DNA from: an uncultured Bacilli bacterium
GTDB lineage: Bacteria; Bacillota_I; Bacilli_A; RF39; UBA660
DNA length: 16,429 nt
NCBI GenBank assembly: GCA_934130485.1
Contig: CAKOYE010000021.1
Span: forward strand, 1-16,429
Direction: 5' to 3'
In this document: one piece after another, positions 14,901 to 16,429 of the stretch
Position numbering within the stretch: the stretch's first letter is position 1
Layout: each line of letters begins with the position of its first letter
Translations under genes and position numbers: made by a program
The notes under the pieces: generated by a model
What the model was told of the DNA's origin: nothing
The model's input: only the letters and a program-made list of their open reading frames with translations
Databases searched by the model: none

Positions 14901-15064
14901 ATGATTATATTGATATTATTGATTACAAGTTCAGAAATATTGATGATGATAATTATATAAATCAATTATTAGGTTATAAAGAATTTATTATGAAAAAAAC
15001 TAAAAAGGATGTAAATATTTATTTATATTCTATTATGGAAAATAAATTAAAAAATGTAGGTTAA
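11978..15064 (+). CDS. addA: AddA/RexA helicase-nuclease, ATP-dependent
   Basis: AddA is the motor subunit of AddAB: a 3'-5' UvrD-like (SF1A) helicase with a C-terminal nuclease. The N-terminus holds the Q motif (TSEQLEAI, Gln7) and Walker A (AGAGSGKT, Lys28). It continues with motif Ia (LTFTNKAALEMKERI), the DEXX box as DEYQD (357-361), motif III (VGDIKQSIYRFR), motif V (QLMTIHTSKGLEF) and motif VI (LFYVALTRSKEK). The C-terminal PD-(D/E)XK domain has GTYFHYLLE, GIID (Asp969) and IIDYK (Asp982, Lys984) and then QLLGYKEF, so the nuclease should be active. It is 1028 aa, shorter than B. subtilis AddA (about 1230 aa). The start lies inside the end of addB behind AAGGATGAT, which implies translational coupling. 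The last codons overlap a convergent terminator. Confidence 0.95.
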   Translation: MKWTSEQLEAIDKDNTSIIVSAGAGSGKTAVLTERVIRKIKDGVNINELLILTFTNKAALEMKERIRKSLKKYPEFKSQLDLINEAYITTFDSFALSILKKYHYILSLSKNIKIADSSLIYLKKQEYINDIFENMYECKNDLFLKLIDDFCIKDDKEIRNSILDIYNSLSIMIDKKNFLNNYIGNFYSDESINKYIKEYEDLIYSKQEKLNIYLEEVSNIDNEYYEKIYNVIIKLIESNNYDEVKNNLDFRLPNLKKESDEELKNIKENISNTIKEIQELTFYDSREEIYNTIISTVDYAKIIIEIIKVLDLKITDYKFKNNIFEFNDISMMLIDILKNNNDIRLEIKNSYKEIMVDEYQDTSDIQEALISLIENNNVYMVGDIKQSIYRFRNANPDIFKEKYRKYSEGNNGYKIDLNRNFRSRKEVLGNINLIFSHLMDLKIGGASYTDGHEMIYGNKSYDDMNVVNYDMDILNYCFDKNIGFTKEEVEIFIIAHDILNKVKNKYQVVDKKTFMLRDCTFNDFAILIDRSTNFDLFRKIFEYKKIPLTIYKDEKLNNGDEIIVIKNLIKLILKIYNNTFDKEFKYLFVSVARSFVFKLNDNDIFKMFTDDNFKDNQIYEKCYLLSKYINTYTSSMLIDKILKEFSIMEKLINLGEVQNRLIRLDYLSDIASNLDNMGYTIEDFIDYLSQLSKNQYDIKFSLSKESPNSVQLMTIHTSKGLEFSVCYFPLLYKEFNLRDLNEKFLFDNKYGIITPYFKEGIGKTIFKYLLKNKYVEEEISEKIRLFYVALTRSKEKIIMIADINDYESSTDKLSFRSFLDMVKYLGNNLDIYKNNVDLEQINLSHNYNLNKKISDLSKFAKNSNKIITHELEFDNKQIETSKYSKINNNYISKEEEKKLKIGTYFHYLLEMIDFKNNDLDKYNIDNFYKDKIIKFLNLDIFNNINDAIIYKEYEFISCSDNIKKHGIIDLMIEYHDYIDIIDYKFRNIDDDNYINQLLGYKEFIMKKTKKDVNIYLYSIMENKLKNVG

Positions 15065-15076
15065 CTACATTTTTTT
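15049..15076. terminator. Bidirectional terminator spanning both convergent stop codons
   Basis: AAAAAATGTAG (15049-15059) and CTACATTTTTT (15065-15075) form an 11-bp stem with a 5-nt loop and a T-run on each strand. The loop holds the addA TAA, and the leftward gene's stop begins in the right arm, so there is no spacer between the two genes. Confidence 0.8.
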
Positions 15077-15688
15077 GTATACTTTATTATAATTTTTGCT
15101 ATTATAGAATTCACAAGCTTCTGAAAATGTGGTATTATTTTCATTCATAAAATCATTTATTTCATTAATTATATTTTTTATTTTACTTTCTGGTTTAAAA
15201 TATAATTTTTCATTTATTTTATCACAGAAAATATCTGGATATTTTTTTAATAATAAATAATCATCTATATTGATGTTTTTCTTGTTCTTTGGTTCATTAA
15301 TTAATTCATTTTCAACAAATAATTTAATTGTATTAAACTTATTTTCAAATTCTTTTTTACCAGTTCTATTATTTATTTGTTCAAAGCAAACATAAGCCAT
15401 TAGTGTTGAAACATCTAATTTATTATTTGAAATAGCGATATTTGTTATACTATTTAATAAATTTCTATCTATATCACTATATTTAATATTAAGACTTTTA
15501 GTAAATAATATCCTAAAAATTTTACTATTAGAATAATTTTTATATCTAAAATATTTAACTGTATCTTCATCAATATTATTTATACCTGTAATACTAAAAA
15601 AATCAGTTATATATTTTTTATTAAATATAAATTCCGTACAACCGTCAATCATATTATTTTTTAACATTATATATCTATTTTTATCCAC
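15065..15688 (-). CDS. Unrecognised 207-aa protein
   Basis: I do not recognise this protein. It has no signal peptide, no membrane segment and no catalytic motif that I know. It is mostly predicted helical, rich in Asn, Lys and Ile. The C-terminal part (about 165-207: IKNIINEINDFMNENNTTFSEA, then a short Tyr/Lys/Asn-rich helix) resembles a small helix-turn-helix-like pair of helices, which is weak evidence. The first 120 residues have an internal periodic pattern of short helices, compatible with an alpha-helical repeat. The start is GTG at 15688, with AAAGGG 8 nt upstream. It begins 25 nt after the TraB/GumN gene, so the pair is probably co-transcribed. It shares a terminator with convergent addA. 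It is a real gene because the frame is intact and the codon use matches the neighbours. Confidence 0.68.
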   Translation of the reverse strand: MDKNRYIMLKNNMIDGCTEFIFNKKYITDFFSITGINNIDEDTVKYFRYKNYSNSKIFRILFTKSLNIKYSDIDRNLLNSITNIAISNNKLDVSTLMAYVCFEQINNRTGKKEFENKFNTIKLFVENELINEPKNKKNINIDDYLLLKKYPDIFCDKINEKLYFKPESKIKNIINEINDFMNENNTTFSEACEFYNSKNYNKVYKKM

Positions 15689-15713
15689 CTTATATTCCCT
15701 TTCTTTTATTTTT

Positions 15714-16429
15714 TTAATTCATAGTTTCAATTATATATCCTTTTTTTTGTAATAAATTAATAATTCCTTCATCACCTATGACGTGTCCTAGCCCAACAAC
15801 ACAAAATACATTTTGTTTTTTTTCAAAATAATTCTCTATAACTTTTGCCATTCCATAATTACGATCAATTATTAAAGATTGATTATAATTTTCCATTAAT
15901 TCTTTTTCCTCTTCAGTTGCATTTTGATTTTCAGAATTTATTAAGATATTTTCTAATTGTTCTTTGTCTCCTTTTTTCCACAATTCATATAAATCCTTCA
16001 TTTGTGATACATTCAAATCATAGTTATCAATATAATCTTCAATCATTATTTTATCTAATTCTAATGGTGTGTTTAAAAGTAAATTATATTGAAATTCAGC
16101 ACTTTCTACCTCTAATACTTTTTTATTATTTTCTTTAGCTAAAGATAAAAAATATGTATCTATTCCTGATTCTGATTTTAACATTGCATCATTAATTATT
16201 AAATTTTCAAATAATGATTCAAAAAAGACAGGTTTATAATTATCATATAAAGAACTATAAGATTTCTTTTCCTTTAAAAAATTAACCATTTTATTATATA
16301 ATTCATCACCAATATGATTTTTTATAGTTGTAGAATCATTGTACATCATCTTTTCTGCTAATTTCAAAGATAAATCAAAATTGTTTTGTAAAGATAACGT
16401 ATCAACTTCGACTGCTAGGTAATCACTAT
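15714..16429 (-). CDS. TraB/GumN (Tiki-like) family protein, 5' end beyond the window
   Basis: The frame is open from the right edge with no stop, so the gene is partial: the residues before the in-frame TTG at 16367 read DYLAVEVDTLSLQNNFDLSL, the conserved 'S..l.vE.D' block that normally follows the N-terminal G-x-x-H motif of the TraB/GumN family. Further family blocks are FFESLFENLI, SGIDTYFLSLAKENNKKVLEVES (substrate-pocket helix with Asp and Glu) and the C-terminal CVVGLGHVIGDEGIINLLQKKGY. The conserved His in GLGHVIG is the second family signature. Related proteins are membrane- or surface-linked putative metalloproteases or hydrolases, largely uncharacterised in bacteria. The 238 visible codons lack the N-terminus, where a signal peptide is expected in many members. 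It is followed after 25 nt by the 207-aa protein. Confidence 0.78.
   Translation of the reverse strand, partial: SDYLAVEVDTLSLQNNFDLSLKLAEKMMYNDSTTIKNHIGDELYNKMVNFLKEKKSYSSLYDNYKPVFFESLFENLIINDAMLKSESGIDTYFLSLAKENNKKVLEVESAEFQYNLLLNTPLELDKIMIEDYIDNYDLNVSQMKDLYELWKKGDKEQLENILINSENQNATEEEKELMENYNQSLIIDRNYGMAKVIENYFEKKQNVFCVVGLGHVIGDEGIINLLQKKGYIIETMN

Noticed and set aside
15714..16367. The TraB/GumN gene as complete from a TTG at 16367
   Set aside because: The frame stays open to the window edge and the upstream residues belong to a conserved family block, so the gene is cut off rather than starting here.

Overview
The window is a very AT-rich stretch (G+C about a quarter by eye) of a bacterial chromosome, densely coding and with the standard bacterial code: TGA is a true stop, for example in the ATGA overlap at 8968-8971, and every tryptophan inspected is TGG. 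The gene content points to a low-GC Gram-positive bacterium, probably an uncultured or host-associated member of the Bacilli. It has a CdaA/CdaR cyclic-di-AMP synthase pair, AddAB (RexAB) rather than RecBCD, an NtdP/DUF402 phosphatase, a CpoA/LafB-like glycolipid glycosyltransferase, a lipoprotein with a typical lipobox, Shine-Dalgarno sites and SigA-type promoters. No phage, transposon, plasmid, CRISPR or defence module is visible. This looks like a core chromosomal region with several family-orphan proteins.

Layout, left to right. 1-9: the first three codons of a leftward gene, with a textbook promoter (TTGACT-17-TATATT). 155-3576: a leftward cluster, read from right to left as a LolA/YdcC-like lipoprotein, a terminator, a cysteine-free thioredoxin-like membrane protein, a CtpA-type S41 protease, a terminator, then NtdP. 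Most of these units have their own promoter. 3690-3890: a lone rightward DUF378 membrane protein that converges on the next cluster at a bidirectional terminator. 3926-7159: leftward cdaA-cdaR (17-nt overlap), a hairpin, then a LafB/CpoA-like glycosyltransferase. 7256-9498: leftward second cysteine-poor thioredoxin-like membrane protein, trmL, and a membrane-tethered, extremely acidic protein of unknown function. 9595-15064: rightward addB-addA with overlapping ends, divergent from the preceding cluster. 15065-16429: leftward TraB/GumN-family gene (5' end cut by the window edge) followed by an unrecognised 207-aa protein, convergent with addA.

Functional themes. Much of the window concerns the envelope: c-di-AMP control of turgor and wall, glycolipid synthesis, an extracytoplasmic protease, a lipoprotein and several single-pass membrane proteins. 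The remainder is housekeeping: AddAB recombinational repair, TrmL wobble-base methylation and NtdP nucleotide hydrolysis. Several predicted promoters lie so close to the start codon that the 5' leader would be only about 9-23 nt, with the Shine-Dalgarno site at or near the 5' end in three cases. The least explained items are the acidic protein at 7256-8407, the two redox-dead thioredoxin-like proteins and the 207-aa protein at 15065-15688. I see no clearly new multi-gene system.
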